Notes: generated from the letters alone by a model not told the origin. A DNA stretch of 64,000 nucleotides from Eubacteriaceae bacterium UBA6119 (GCA_002423395.1 DIVZ01000002.1:1-64000); one strand, 5' to 3'. Shown: positions 1 to 7,966, counted from the stretch's first letter. Numbers and translations: made by a program.

Positions 1-11
1 TGTTCAAAAAG

Positions 12-254
12 ATGGAAAACCAAAAACTCAAAAACGCAATCATTTCTACAATGTGGCTAATCGTAATCTGGATGGTATCTCAGTTAGGACTGTTAGTAAT
101 AGTTCAAAAAGGATACGCTTACCTTGGTTACATCTACATTTTCATACTTATAATACCGATGTTCACACTCGGCTTAGTAAATGTAAAGAAATACAGAAAA
201 CTCGAAGAAGCAGGAGAACTTCCTCCGGGTTTAGACAACAGAATTTCCGCATAA
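12..254 (+). CDS. Small two-pass membrane protein, unknown
   Basis: I do not recognise this 80-residue protein. Two hydrophobic stretches (about residues 9-31 and 35-57) are joined by a short loop and followed by a charged tail rich in Lys and Glu, which suggests a small membrane protein with a cytoplasmic C-terminus. The frame is open to the window edge, and no ribosome binding site is visible in the 11 bases before the ATG. The real start may therefore lie outside the window and the protein may be longer. A strong terminator follows at 297-328, so it ends its transcription unit. No function is inferred. Confidence 0.55.
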   Translation: MENQKLKNAIISTMWLIVIWMVSQLGLLVIVQKGYAYLGYIYIFILIIPMFTLGLVNVKKYRKLEEAGELPPGLDNRISA

Positions 255-296
255 TTAAAACAATTATTCTAACAGCGAAACTCAATATTTATAATC

Positions 297-328
297 AAGT
301 GCATAACTTACGGGTTATGCACTTTTTC
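297..328 (+). terminator. Rho-independent terminator
   Basis: An 11-bp perfect stem (297-307 with 314-324) around a 6-base loop is followed by a T-run. It closes the transcription unit of the small membrane protein. Confidence 0.85.
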
Positions 329-410
329 ATAAATAAAAAAATGTGTTAAACATATAAAAAAACATATGAGTTTATACTGTATTTAAAGACAATTAATATA
401 CTAATTATTA

Positions 411-438
411 TTGATAATAAAATTTTTTGTGGTAGACT
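411..438 (+). promoter_or_regulatory. Possible sigma-A promoter of the mtn-like operon
   Basis: TTGATA (411-416) and TAGACT (433-438) are 16 bases apart, about 90 bases before the first gene of the operon. The -10 box is only a partial match and the surroundings are very AT-rich, so this is a weak call. I saw no S-box (SAM) or other known riboswitch core in the leader. Confidence 0.35.
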
Positions 439-529
439 AAATATAGTTTAAAAAAGTAATATATGAGTGGTTAAATATTCAATACACGCTTTATTTGCCG
501 CAAAATTAATAAATTACGGAGGTAGTATT

Positions 530-940
530 ATGCTTAAAAATTCCTGCATTAATCCCCAAATTATGAGCACACTCGCTTACTGCGGTCACGGTGATAAAAT
601 CCTGATTGTTGATGGTAATTATCCTCTTGCGTATAAAAGCGGAAATGCAGAAAAAGTCTATTTAGGTCTTACGAAAGGACAGCCTACGGTTACGGAAGTG
701 CTTAAAGCTCTTATGGGAAGCGTTAATTTCGAAGCCGCGGAAGTGATGATGCCCGGCGATGGAAGAACAACTGAGATAATGGAAGAAGTTAAAACTCTCT
801 TTGATGAAAAAGTAAAAATAAGCAGCTGCGGACGAATGGAATTTTATGAAAAAGCACGCGGCGAAGATATTCGTCTTGCGATATCCACAGGCGAGCAGCG
901 TTTTTACGGCTGTATCATATTAACTGTATATGTAGCGTAA
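530..940 (+). CDS. RbsD/FucU family sugar mutarotase
   Basis: This 136-residue protein belongs to the RbsD/FucU family, which interconverts ring forms or anomers of ribose and fucose. The family's catalytic region is visible as His20, Asp22 and Asp28 (CGHGDKILIVDGN), and the usual C-terminal TGE...Y..IIL motif is present. I chose the ATG at 530 because GGAGGT (518-523) lies seven bases upstream; the frame is open further upstream but has no ribosome site there. It is the first gene of an operon with a methylthioribose kinase, an aldolase and an isomerase. I therefore infer that it supplies the correct anomer of 5-methylthioribose or 5-deoxyribose to the kinase rather than acting on ribose. 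No ribose transporter or ribokinase is nearby. Confidence 0.8.
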   Translation: MLKNSCINPQIMSTLAYCGHGDKILIVDGNYPLAYKSGNAEKVYLGLTKGQPTVTEVLKALMGSVNFEAAEVMMPGDGRTTEIMEEVKTLFDEKVKISSCGRMEFYEKARGEDIRLAISTGEQRFYGCIILTVYVA

Positions 941-986
941 ATAAAAATTAACCATTTAAAATTTTAATAAGCAAGAGGATTATTCT

Positions 987-2219
987 ATGGCAAAATTTGA
1001 TAAACATTTTAAACTGACAGAACAAGACGTAATAGAGTTTGCATACGAGAAACTCGATTTCTTTGATAAAAACGCCTGCCTTGTATGCAATGAAATAGGG
1101 GACGGCAATATAAATTTTGTTTTCAGAGTGGTTGACGAGAAAAGCGGGAAGTCTTTAATTATAAAACATTCGGATGTTCAGGTTCGTTCTTCCAAGCGTG
1201 ATATCGGTCTTGAACATAATAGAATTGAAGCGGAAATACTAAGCATTCAGCAAAAACTTGCGCCCGGTCTTGTACCGCAGGTGTATTTATACGATCCCGT
1301 TATGTGCTGCATATGCATGGAGGATTTGAAAGATTACGAAAATATGCGTTACGCCATGATTGCGCACAAAATATTTCCCGGTTTCGCAGAGCAAATATCA
1401 ACCTTCATGGCAAATACTCTTATCAAAACTACGGACAATGTTATTAAACCGCAGGAAAAAAGAGCGCTTGCTAAAAGCTTTACAAACCCCAATCTTTGCG
1501 AAATAACGGAAAGACTTGTATATACAGAACCTTACAAAAACACACTCGGTATGAACAAAGAGTTTGAGCCTAATAAAGAGTTTCTGAAAAAAGAACTTTA
1601 CGATGATATGGATCTGCATTTAGAAGTCGCAAAATTAAAAGAAGAATTTAAATCCAACGCACAGTCTTTGATACACGGAGACTTGCATACAGGTTCAATT
1701 ATGATAAAACAGGGTTCTGCAAAAGTACTAGACCCTGAATTTGCGTGCTATGCTCCCGCAGGGTATGATGCGGGCAACTTAATAGCCAATTTAATATTCG
1801 CGTGGGTGAACACGCAGGTTACTATGTCAGAAGGCAGCGAAAAAGATGCATTCATCTCATGGGCCGAAGATACTATTATAAAGTGCATAGATTTGTTTAA
1901 GGAAAAAGCGCTTAAAATATTAAAAGAAGAAACAACTGACGCTATGGCGAAAACCGAAGGTTTCGGGGATCTGTATATTTCGGGCATCCTGTCAGATACT
2001 GCAGGCGTTGCGGGGCTTGAGCTTAACAGACGCGTAATAGGCACAGCAAAAGTCAAGGATATCGCTGGCATAGAAGATGAAAGCAAGCGAGTTCTTGCAG
2101 AGCGCGTCTGCGTACTTTCTGCAAAAGAATTTATAAAAAACAGAGCATTGGCTTATCAGGACGGCTTGGATTATATTAATACCATATATGACGCATTCGA
2201 AAGAGCGAAAAGACTTTAA
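987..2219 (+). CDS. mtnK: S-methyl-5-thioribose kinase
   Basis: At 410 residues the protein has the length and pattern of methylthioribose kinase. This enzyme phosphorylates C1 of 5-methylthioribose using ATP in methionine salvage. The aminoglycoside-phosphotransferase/protein-kinase-like fold is indicated by the N-terminal GDGNINFVFRV glycine loop, the catalytic loop HGDLH (His230, Asp232) and the following metal-binding DPE near residue 250. A purine-rich site (AAGAGGA) precedes the ATG. It lies 46 bases after the mutarotase and 11 bases before the aldolase, so it is co-transcribed with both. Together with the aldolase, the context fits the DHAP shunt better than the full methionine cycle, because no mtnB, mtnC, mtnD or mtnW gene is present. 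5-deoxyribose is an alternative substrate. Confidence 0.9.
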   Translation: MAKFDKHFKLTEQDVIEFAYEKLDFFDKNACLVCNEIGDGNINFVFRVVDEKSGKSLIIKHSDVQVRSSKRDIGLEHNRIEAEILSIQQKLAPGLVPQVYLYDPVMCCICMEDLKDYENMRYAMIAHKIFPGFAEQISTFMANTLIKTTDNVIKPQEKRALAKSFTNPNLCEITERLVYTEPYKNTLGMNKEFEPNKEFLKKELYDDMDLHLEVAKLKEEFKSNAQSLIHGDLHTGSIMIKQGSAKVLDPEFACYAPAGYDAGNLIANLIFAWVNTQVTMSEGSEKDAFISWAEDTIIKCIDLFKEKALKILKEETTDAMAKTEGFGDLYISGILSDTAGVAGLELNRRVIGTAKVKDIAGIEDESKRVLAERVCVLSAKEFIKNRALAYQDGLDYINTIYDAFERAKRL

Positions 2220-2230
2220 AGGAGCATTTA

Positions 2231-2869
2231 ATGAGCGATTACACACAGCGTAAAGCGGAGCTGCTTAATTATGCAAAACAATCATATGATGAGGCATTGT
2301 TCGCGGGCACAAGCGGAAATTTAAGCACGTATTACGCAAATAGCGGCGTTATGCTTATCACTCCGAGTTCGGTAGCTTACTCAACAATGACAATTGATGA
2401 TATTATAGCGCTTAAGCTTGACGGAACAATTTTAGAAGGACCGCACCGTCCGTCTTCGGAATGGCGCATGCACGCGGAAATTTACAAGTCAATGCCCGAA
2501 ATAGGCTCAATTGTGCATACTCATTCGCCTTATGCGACTTCATTTGCCGTAAGCAATGAGACTATTCCGGTTATTTTAATTGAGATGGTTCCTTTCCTCG
2601 GCGGAGATATTCAGGTAGCAAAATTTGCGATACCGGGAACTGCGGAAGTTGGCATTGAGGCTATAAAGATACTTAAAGACCGTAATTCCTGTCTTCTTGC
2701 AAACCACGGAACAGTAGCAGTGGGCGCTAACCTGTCACAGGCGCATATAAGAGCCGTTTATATTGAGGACGCGGCAAAAATATATTCGCTTGCCAAAGGC
2801 AACGGAAATGTTGTTGTTATCCCGGATGAATATGTGCAAATTATGCTCGAGCGCTACAAGAAAAAGTAA
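2231..2869 (+). CDS. Class II aldolase (methylthioribulose/deoxyribulose-1-phosphate type)
   Basis: A 212-residue class II (FucA/AraD) aldolase. The zinc ligands His96 and His98 (VHTHSP) and His159 (LANHG) and the catalytic acid Glu77 (SSEWRMH) are all present, so it should be active. The family cleaves sugar 1-phosphates to dihydroxyacetone phosphate and an aldehyde. Lying between mtnK and an MtnA-like isomerase, it most likely splits 5-methylthioribulose-1-phosphate or 5-deoxyribulose-1-phosphate (the Ald2/DrdA role) rather than fuculose-1-phosphate. The MtnB dehydratase is related to the same fold, so that role cannot be formally excluded, but MtnB's downstream enzymes are absent. An AAAGGAG site overlaps the end of mtnK. 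Confidence 0.85.
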   Translation: MSDYTQRKAELLNYAKQSYDEALFAGTSGNLSTYYANSGVMLITPSSVAYSTMTIDDIIALKLDGTILEGPHRPSSEWRMHAEIYKSMPEIGSIVHTHSPYATSFAVSNETIPVILIEMVPFLGGDIQVAKFAIPGTAEVGIEAIKILKDRNSCLLANHGTVAVGANLSQAHIRAVYIEDAAKIYSLAKGNGNVVVIPDEYVQIMLERYKKK

Positions 2870-2879
2870 GGAGAATACA

Positions 2880-3971
2880 ATGATAAGATACGACGAAGGA
2901 ATGGGTTTTTTACTTAAATTTGAAAATGTAGCTTGGTATGAAGACGGCAAAGTACGCATACTTGACAGGCGCATTTATCCTATAGAGATAAAATTCGTAA
3001 CTTGCACTACGCATAATGAAGTAGCGCAGGCGATTGCAGATATGGTAACGCAAAGCGGAGGACCTTATACCGCCGCGGCTATGGGCATGGCTTTGGCTGC
3101 TTATGAAGCGATGAAAAAAGGGGAGAGCGACGTGCTTTCCTATATGGAAAAAGCCGCATACACGCTATCTCACGCAAGACCTACAACGGTAGAGAAAATG
3201 AAGCAAGTCACGGAAGGTTCAATGAAAGTTGTAAGGGAATGCCTCCAGGCAGGACAGAGCGGTCAGAGCATTGTTGACGCTTTATTCGATTACGCTTTTA
3301 TGCGAATAAACAATAACTATAAAAAGCATTTCTTAATAGCAAAACATTTAGCCGATAAAATACCGCAAGGCGGAACAATAATGACACAATGCTTCGGCGA
3401 GACTATTATAGGAACGCTTCTGCGCGAATGTCAGAACAGGGGAAATGCGATTAAAATGATCTGCCCCGAAACAAGACCTTATTTTCAGGGCGCGAGGCTT
3501 ACAGCAAGCGTTGCCTGTGATATGGGCTTTGACGTTACGGTAATATCAGATAATATGCCCGCATACGCTATGAAAGAAAAGAAAGTGGATGTGTTCACGT
3601 CAGCTGCCGATGTAATAACCATGGACGGATACGTGGTAAACAAAGTCGGTACATTCCAGATAGCGCTTGCCGCCAGTTACTGGGGTATACCTTATTTCGC
3701 GACGGGAACGCCTAATCCCGCGCACCCTCTTATAGATACCGTTAAAATAGAGCAGCGAGACGCAGCCCTTGTAATGGATTCTTTGGGAACAAAAACTACT
3801 ATGGACGGAGTTAAAGGTTATTATCCCGCGTTTGATATAACGCCGCCTAAACTATGTGACGGAATTGTCACCGATAAGGGTATTTTCGCGCCTATGAATT
3901 TAAAAGCTTATTTTGAAAAAAATGAGATAAATAGACATGAAGATATTGATATTATGCCTATTTGCCCTTGA
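2880..3971 (+). CDS. mtnA: MtnA-like ribose-1-phosphate isomerase
   Basis: A 363-residue member of the MtnA/eIF2B-alpha family, close to the usual 350 residues. MtnA isomerises 5-methylthioribose-1-phosphate to methylthioribulose-1-phosphate. The catalytic pair is seen as Cys171 (TQCFGE) and Asp224 (ISDNM), with the family motifs ETRPYFQGARLTA and NKVGTF. The start at 2880 follows AAGGAG ten bases after the aldolase stop; a longer frame starting inside the aldolase has no ribosome site. It is the last gene of the operon and is followed by a terminator. The DrdI-type role on 5-deoxyribose-1-phosphate is equally possible from sequence alone. Confidence 0.88.
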   Translation: MIRYDEGMGFLLKFENVAWYEDGKVRILDRRIYPIEIKFVTCTTHNEVAQAIADMVTQSGGPYTAAAMGMALAAYEAMKKGESDVLSYMEKAAYTLSHARPTTVEKMKQVTEGSMKVVRECLQAGQSGQSIVDALFDYAFMRINNNYKKHFLIAKHLADKIPQGGTIMTQCFGETIIGTLLRECQNRGNAIKMICPETRPYFQGARLTASVACDMGFDVTVISDNMPAYAMKEKKVDVFTSAADVITMDGYVVNKVGTFQIALAASYWGIPYFATGTPNPAHPLIDTVKIEQRDAALVMDSLGTKTTMDGVKGYYPAFDITPPKLCDGIVTDKGIFAPMNLKAYFEKNEINRHEDIDIMPICP

Positions 3972-4015
3972 TAATATGAATTTAAAAAAACATACTAAGA
4001 ATATATTTTTTAATA

Positions 4016-4053
4016 AAAGCAGCAGTTTTGAATTTAGGACTGCTGCTTTATTT
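4016..4053 (+). terminator. Terminator of the mtn-like operon
   Basis: A 10-bp stem (4016-4025 with 4040-4049) with a 14-base loop, followed by a short T-rich stretch. It sits 45 bases after the isomerase stop. Confidence 0.75.
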
Positions 4054-4359
4054 CAAATATGTTAACTTCATCATTGCCTTTTTATTAGTTTTATTGCGAT
4101 ATATAACGCATTTATTCTGCGTTTAGCTAAAGTATGTTGAAAAGGTTGTACTTTCGCTAACTGCTGACGTTATAGCTTTACGAGCTTATTCTAACTAAAA
4201 TTATCCATAATTATCCCCGCAAATATTTAGTTTTACATCTCATTATACAACGCTATATTAAATGCTTCTTTATAGATTTTGCAACGCATTGGATAATATA
4301 AAAAGGGCAGGGGAGTTAAACTTTTTCTGCATATATATAAACGTTAATTTAATATGGAA
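4054..4359. other. Intergenic stretch, nothing recognised
   Basis: About 300 AT-rich bases lie between the mtn-like operon terminator and the terminator of the convergent tRNA pair. I found no reading frame with a ribosome site, no RNA fold I recognise and no repeat here. Confidence 0.6.
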
Positions 4360-4389
4360 ATAAAAAAATGTACCTATATTGATACATTT
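4360..4389 (-). terminator. Terminator of the tRNA transcript
   Basis: Read on the minus strand, a 7-bp stem (4383-4389 with 4366-4372) is followed by seven T residues. It lies about 30 bases beyond the 3' end of tRNA-Lys. Confidence 0.6.
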
Positions 4390-4420
4390 AATATATTAAA
4401 TCATTATATCATTATCAAAA

Positions 4421-4497
4421 TGGTACTCCTTCAGGGACTCGAACCCTGGACACCCTGATTAAGAGTCAGGTGCTCTGGCCAACTGAGCTAAAGGAGC
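4421..4497 (-). tRNA. tRNA-Lys (CTT)
   Basis: A complete 77-nt cloverleaf with the CCA end encoded. The acceptor stem is GCTCCTT/AAGGAGT. The anticodon stem CCTGA/TCAGG encloses the loop CTCTTAA, which gives anticodon CTT. The T loop TTCGAGT is standard. It is the second gene of a two-tRNA transcript, five bases after tRNA-Trp. Confidence 0.95.
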
Positions 4498-4501
4498 AGA
4501 T

Positions 4502-4577
4502 TGGCAGGGGCAGAAGGACTTGAACCCTCGGCACGTGGTTTTGGAGACCACTGCTCTACCAACTGAGCTATACCCCT
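4502..4577 (-). tRNA. tRNA-Trp (CCA)
   Basis: A complete 76-nt cloverleaf including the encoded CCA. The acceptor stem AGGGGTA pairs with TGCCCCT with one G-T pair. The anticodon stem GTGGT/ACCAC holds the loop CTCCAAA, giving anticodon CCA. It is the first gene after the promoter at 4631-4659. Confidence 0.95.
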
Positions 4578-4630
4578 GCGTTTAAGCACCAATACAAGAT
4601 ATTAAAATATACAAGTAAGGATGCTTGATT

Positions 4631-4659
4631 ATTATACTAAAACACACATAATTCGTCAA
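4631..4659 (-). promoter_or_regulatory. Sigma-A promoter of tRNA-Trp/tRNA-Lys
   Basis: On the minus strand TTGACG (4659-4654) and a perfect TATAAT (4636-4631) are separated by 17 bases, about 55 bases before tRNA-Trp. This is a near-consensus promoter, as expected for stable RNA. Confidence 0.85.
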
Positions 4660-4801
4660 TATTTTTTTAATTATAAAAAACATATATATAATTACCGTAA
4701 AATAGGAAGAAAACATGTTGTTTTTATATAAAAGTCATAATACAGTCATTATATTTGATACATATAACATTCCGCTAAATACAGGTTTTACATAAAGTAT
4801 A

Positions 4802-4829
4802 TTGACAAATATTGCCAATATGTTATTAT
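4802..4829 (+). promoter_or_regulatory. Promoter of the tyrosine recombinase gene, with inverted repeat
   Basis: A perfect TTGACA (4802-4807) lies 16 bases before TATTAT (4824-4829). A 13-base inverted repeat, ATATTG-C-CAATAT (4809-4821), fills the spacer and could be an operator. The start codon is 30 bases further on. Confidence 0.65.
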
Positions 4830-4859
4830 ATTAATATGAATATCTTTTAGGAGCTTTTT

Positions 4860-5897
4860 ATGAGCAATTATTCTAAAAAATTGTCCTATTCCCTAAGTAT
4901 TAAACTTAATAATATGCTTGATGAAATGCCTGCATTTATTAAAACTTTTTTTACAGGCATAGACGCCTCCACGTCCATTAAAACGCGTATTGCGTATGCT
5001 ATCGATATCAAGACCTTCCTCTCCTATCTTATATCAGAGTCTATGCTTAAAGGCAGATCCTCTATTATGGATATAACTTTAAAAGACATTGACGAACTTG
5101 ACAGCACGTGCATTGAGCGTTATCTGGCTTATTTATCATACTACGAGAAAGATAATATGAGCTTTTCAAACTCAAATTCGGCTAAAGCGCGCAAATTAAG
5201 CAGTATTAGGAGTATGTATAAGTATTTCTACAAAAAAAGCCTTATTTCGCACAATCCGTCTGTTCTTGTGGATATGCCAAAGAAAAAGCAGAAACCCATT
5301 ATACGAATGGAAGATACAGAAAGCGCTGCGCTGCTTGATAATATTGAATATGGCGCGAGTTTGACAAAGACGCAGATGAAATATCATGAAAAAACTTCTG
5401 AGCGCGATTTAGCGATTATAACGCTTTTTTTAGGCACGGGAATACGTATAAGCGAGCTTGTAGGTCTTGATATAGCTGATATAGATTTCTCGGCAAATAG
5501 TTTCCGCATAACGCGCAAAGGCGGCAATGAAGAGATACTTTATTTCGGTGATGAAGCAAAAGAAGCTTTAATTAAGTACTACGATGTAAGAAAAAAAATA
5601 ATTCCTTATTTGGGAAGTGAAAACGCGTTTTTCCTTTCGCTTCAAAAAAAACGCATGCAAGTTAGCTCTGTTCAAAAAATGCTTAAAAAGTATATACATA
5701 TTTCTGTGCCTTTAAAGAATATTTCACCCCATAAACTTCGAAGTACATTTGGAACAAACCTGTATCAGCAGACAGGTGACATATATTTAGTCGCTGAAGT
5801 GCTCGGACACAAAGACGTAAACACTACCAAAAAATATTATGCCGCTGCGAGCGAAGAAGCCCGCAAATACGCCGCGAAACAGGTTAAAATACGTTAG
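4860..5897 (+). CDS. Tyrosine recombinase, XerC/XerD-like
   Basis: A 345-residue site-specific recombinase. The N-terminal SAM-like DNA-binding domain covers roughly residues 20-130. All catalytic residues are present: Arg196 (GTGIRISEL), the beta-hairpin Lys in ITRKGG, His291 and Arg294 (HKLRS), His317 (LGHKD) and the nucleophile Tyr326. The protein is somewhat longer than classical XerC (about 300 residues). It starts 17 bases after the TAGGAG region and ends overlapping the convergent LysM gene by four bases. The neighbouring YneA-like and lexA genes make a chromosomal Xer-type protein more likely than a mobile-element integrase, despite the two tRNA genes upstream. Its exact role (dimer resolution or other) is not decided by sequence. 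Confidence 0.85.
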   Translation: MSNYSKKLSYSLSIKLNNMLDEMPAFIKTFFTGIDASTSIKTRIAYAIDIKTFLSYLISESMLKGRSSIMDITLKDIDELDSTCIERYLAYLSYYEKDNMSFSNSNSAKARKLSSIRSMYKYFYKKSLISHNPSVLVDMPKKKQKPIIRMEDTESAALLDNIEYGASLTKTQMKYHEKTSERDLAIITLFLGTGIRISELVGLDIADIDFSANSFRITRKGGNEEILYFGDEAKEALIKYYDVRKKIIPYLGSENAFFLSLQKKRMQVSSVQKMLKKYIHISVPLKNISPHKLRSTFGTNLYQQTGDIYLVAEVLGHKDVNTTKKYYAAASEEARKYAAKQVKIR

Positions 5898-6202
5898 GAT
5901 CTCATTTCATACGGTATATTAAGTACTTCTCCGGGATAGATGTGTTCATCTGATGAAATGCCGTTAGCTTGGCTTATATTATTTATTATTTTACGTATAT
6001 CATCATCGCTTTTAACCATACAAGCTATGTCCCACAGACGGTCGCCGCTTTTTACAACATAAACGGTATTTGCATCAATGCTTTTTGAGGATATTTTCTG
6101 CGGCAATACAAAAATGCTTATTAACGTAAGAATTATAAGAAAAAATATGCACATAATCGTTATAAATCTTGCTTTATTTACTACAACGTATCTTTTTCTC
6201 AT
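5894..6202 (-). CDS. YneA-like LysM membrane protein, putative SOS division inhibitor
   Basis: A 102-residue protein with a basic N-terminus, one transmembrane segment (about residues 13-33) and a single LysM peptidoglycan-binding domain (about 47-98; the pattern starts YVVKSGDRLWDIA). This size, topology and divergent position next to lexA are those of Bacillus YneA, which blocks cell division during the SOS response. The shared upstream region holds three LexA-box-like sites, so SOS control is likely. The division-inhibitor role is inferred from context; the LysM domain alone would only say that it binds cell wall. Its 3' end overlaps the recombinase gene by four bases. Confidence 0.75.
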   Translation of the reverse strand: MRKRYVVVNKARFITIMCIFFLIILTLISIFVLPQKISSKSIDANTVYVVKSGDRLWDIACMVKSDDDIRKIINNISQANGISSDEHIYPGEVLNIPYEMRS

Positions 6203-6222
6203 ACTGCTTTCTCCCCTTTTGC

Positions 6223-6234
6223 GAACATTTGTTC
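6223..6234. promoter_or_regulatory. LexA box 1 (perfect)
   Basis: GAACATTTGTTC fits the Gram-positive LexA box (GAAC-N4-GTTC) perfectly. It sits 20 bases upstream of the YneA-like gene. Confidence 0.85.
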
Positions 6235-6249
6235 TACATTTATTATAGC

Positions 6250-6261
6250 AAACATACGTTC
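6250..6261. promoter_or_regulatory. LexA-box-like site 2
   Basis: AAACATACGTTC matches the LexA box except for one half-site base. It lies midway between the divergent genes. Confidence 0.6.
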
Positions 6262-6288
6262 TGTGTCAATATATTTTTACAAAAAATA

Positions 6289-6300
6289 GAACAAATGTTT
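6289..6300. promoter_or_regulatory. LexA-box-like site 3, overlapping the lexA -35 box
   Basis: GAACAAATGTTT has one intact half-site and one with a single change. It overlaps the first two bases of the lexA -35 hexamer, the position expected for autorepression. Confidence 0.7.
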
Positions 6301-6327
6301 GACTTTTTTATTTTTGCATATTATACT
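6299..6327 (+). promoter_or_regulatory. Sigma-A promoter of lexA
   Basis: TTGACT (6299-6304) and TATACT (6322-6327) have an ideal 17-base spacer, 20 bases before the lexA start codon. Confidence 0.8.
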
Positions 6328-6346
6328 TTTAAAAGAGGTGAAGTTT

Positions 6347-6982
6347 ATGTACGAAGATCTGACAAAAAAACAAATACAAATTTTAGAATTTATGATAAAT
6401 GAGCAGAAACATAAAGGCTATCCCCCTTCGGTGCGTGAAATTGGCACAGCGGTGGATTTAAAATCATCATCTTCGGTGCACTCACAGCTTGAAAAACTTG
6501 AAGCAAAAGGCTATATAAGAAAAGACCCCACGAAACCCAGAGCTATAGAAATAGTTAAAAAAGGCGATTACGATAATGAAATTTCATTCATGGCGCCTGT
6601 AGGAGAAATAATAAATGTTCCCGTTGTCGGAAATATTACCGCGGGTCAGCCCATACTGGCAGTTGAAAATATAACAGAGGTCTTTCCTCTGCCTGTGAGT
6701 TTTGCCAAAAACAATGATTGTTTCATACTCACAGTCAAAGGCGAAAGTATGATTGAAGCCGGAATATTAAATGGAGACTATATAATAGTGCAAAAAACTT
6801 CTGACGCTCGAAACGGTGAAATTGTAGTTGCTATGCTTGAAGACGACGAGGCTACCGTTAAGACTTTTTACAAGGAAAAAGACCATATCAGGCTGCAACC
6901 GGAAAATTCATCTATGGAGCCTATAATAGCCAAAGATGTGAAAATACTCGGCAGAGTCAGCGGAGTTATAAGAAGAATATAA
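6347..6982 (+). CDS. lexA: LexA repressor
   Basis: A 211-residue SOS repressor. The N-terminal winged helix (about residues 1-70; [16 protein letters not shown]) is followed by the self-cleavage site Ala99-Gly100 and the Ser134/Lys172 catalytic dyad, spaced as in known LexA proteins. The ATG at 6347 is chosen because AGAGGTG lies just upstream; an upstream in-frame start at 6299 falls in the promoter. Three LexA-like boxes upstream indicate autoregulation and control of the divergent YneA-like gene. RecA-stimulated self-cleavage would release both. Confidence 0.95.
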   Translation: MYEDLTKKQIQILEFMINEQKHKGYPPSVREIGTAVDLKSSSSVHSQLEKLEAKGYIRKDPTKPRAIEIVKKGDYDNEISFMAPVGEIINVPVVGNITAGQPILAVENITEVFPLPVSFAKNNDCFILTVKGESMIEAGILNGDYIIVQKTSDARNGEIVVAMLEDDEATVKTFYKEKDHIRLQPENSSMEPIIAKDVKILGRVSGVIRRI

Positions 6983-7000
6983 TGCACTTATACGAACAAT

Positions 7001-7031
7001 AAAGCCGTCTAAATTAAATTAGACGGCTTTT
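7001..7031. terminator. Bidirectional terminator between lexA and the GDSL gene
   Basis: A perfect 12-bp stem (7001-7012 with 7019-7030) with a 6-base loop. A-runs on one side and T-runs on the other allow use in both directions by the two convergent genes. Confidence 0.85.
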
Positions 7032-7040
7032 GATATTATA

Positions 7041-7718
7041 TTATATATTAAAAGTATTTTTAAGAGTGTTGTAAATAAGCTCCTGGCCGCGCTGATTGGG
7101 ATGTATTCCGTCCGTACAGATATAGTCAAGATAATTCATAGTCTGTAGAAACGGTGAGCGTATGTCGGCTACCCGGCATTTATATTTTATTGCATTTTTC
7201 CAAATGACATTGTTATAACTTTCCTGCCATCTTGAAATATTTTCCACTTCTTTAAGCCAGGTAAGAATTCTATCCCCTTTTTCTTTATCGTTTTGTGTAA
7301 AAAAATTGAAATATCTTTGTGAATCTATAGGAGGAATAGTCGATAATATTATTTTTTTTTTCGCATTCGTTGCTTTTTGTATTATCTGTTCCATTGCATC
7401 GCTGTATTCGTTCAGAGGTGTATTTGGCTTGTGGTCTTTGTAAGGATCGGCAGCTATTTCATTCCATTTAAAATCGCAGTCGTTTCCTCCGTATTCCATA
7501 AATATATAGTCCTGGCTTATCGAGGTAAGATTTTCGTTTATATAATCGTACGCGTACTTAATAGTAGCTCCAAACCTTGTCTTGCATTTTATATATTCTG
7601 GATACAGACTTAAAAGCTTTTGTATGCAGCTGTCGGCGCAAAGAGAATACTTTAATTTTATATCGTCAAATATTATTCCTTTTGATATAGAGTCTCCGAG
7701 AATAAAAATTTTTTCCAT
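7041..7718 (-). CDS. SGNH/GDSL-family hydrolase
   Basis: A 225-residue SGNH hydrolase. Block I is GDSISKG at residues 8-14 with the nucleophile Ser, block III is the GGND motif in EYGGNDCDF, and block V is DGIHP with the catalytic Asp and His near the C-terminus. There is no signal peptide, so it is probably cytoplasmic. Family members are esterases, lipases or carbohydrate deacetylases; the substrate cannot be told. It stands alone, convergent with lexA. Confidence 0.85.
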   Translation of the reverse strand: MEKIFILGDSISKGIIFDDIKLKYSLCADSCIQKLLSLYPEYIKCKTRFGATIKYAYDYINENLTSISQDYIFMEYGGNDCDFKWNEIAADPYKDHKPNTPLNEYSDAMEQIIQKATNAKKKIILSTIPPIDSQRYFNFFTQNDKEKGDRILTWLKEVENISRWQESYNNVIWKNAIKYKCRVADIRSPFLQTMNYLDYICTDGIHPNQRGQELIYNTLKNTFNI

Positions 7719-7966
7719 AATTTATACCTGCCTTGTTTTTATATAACAATAGCATATGCTAAATGATGGAAAATATAAATCCCTTTTCGAGATGATAAAT
7801 CACACATTTTCAAATTACTCAATTGAGGTGACCATAACAAGACAATCACCTTATAGGGTTATAAGCATTTCCTATTATTTCCAGATGTATTTTATATCTA
7901 TAAAATCGCTGTTACGAATAAAAAAGGAGATAATAAAATATCCCATATTATCTGATTAATTATGAT

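Noticed and set aside
411..530. S-box (SAM) riboswitch before the mtnK operon
   Set aside because: The leader is too short after the putative promoter and none of the S-box core sequences are present.
3972..4420. Long gap as a site for a hidden RNA gene
   Set aside because: Apart from two terminators I see no stable fold or conserved motif; the sequence is plain AT-rich spacer.
4421..5897. Integrative element: tRNA genes followed by a tyrosine recombinase
   Set aside because: The tRNA 3' ends point away from the recombinase, no duplicated tRNA end was seen, and the neighbours (YneA-like gene, lexA) are chromosomal.
7756..7959. 67-codon frame between the GDSL hydrolase and the methionine gamma-lyase gene
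   Set aside because: There is no ribosome binding site, the composition is not coding-like, and the sequence resembles no family I know.
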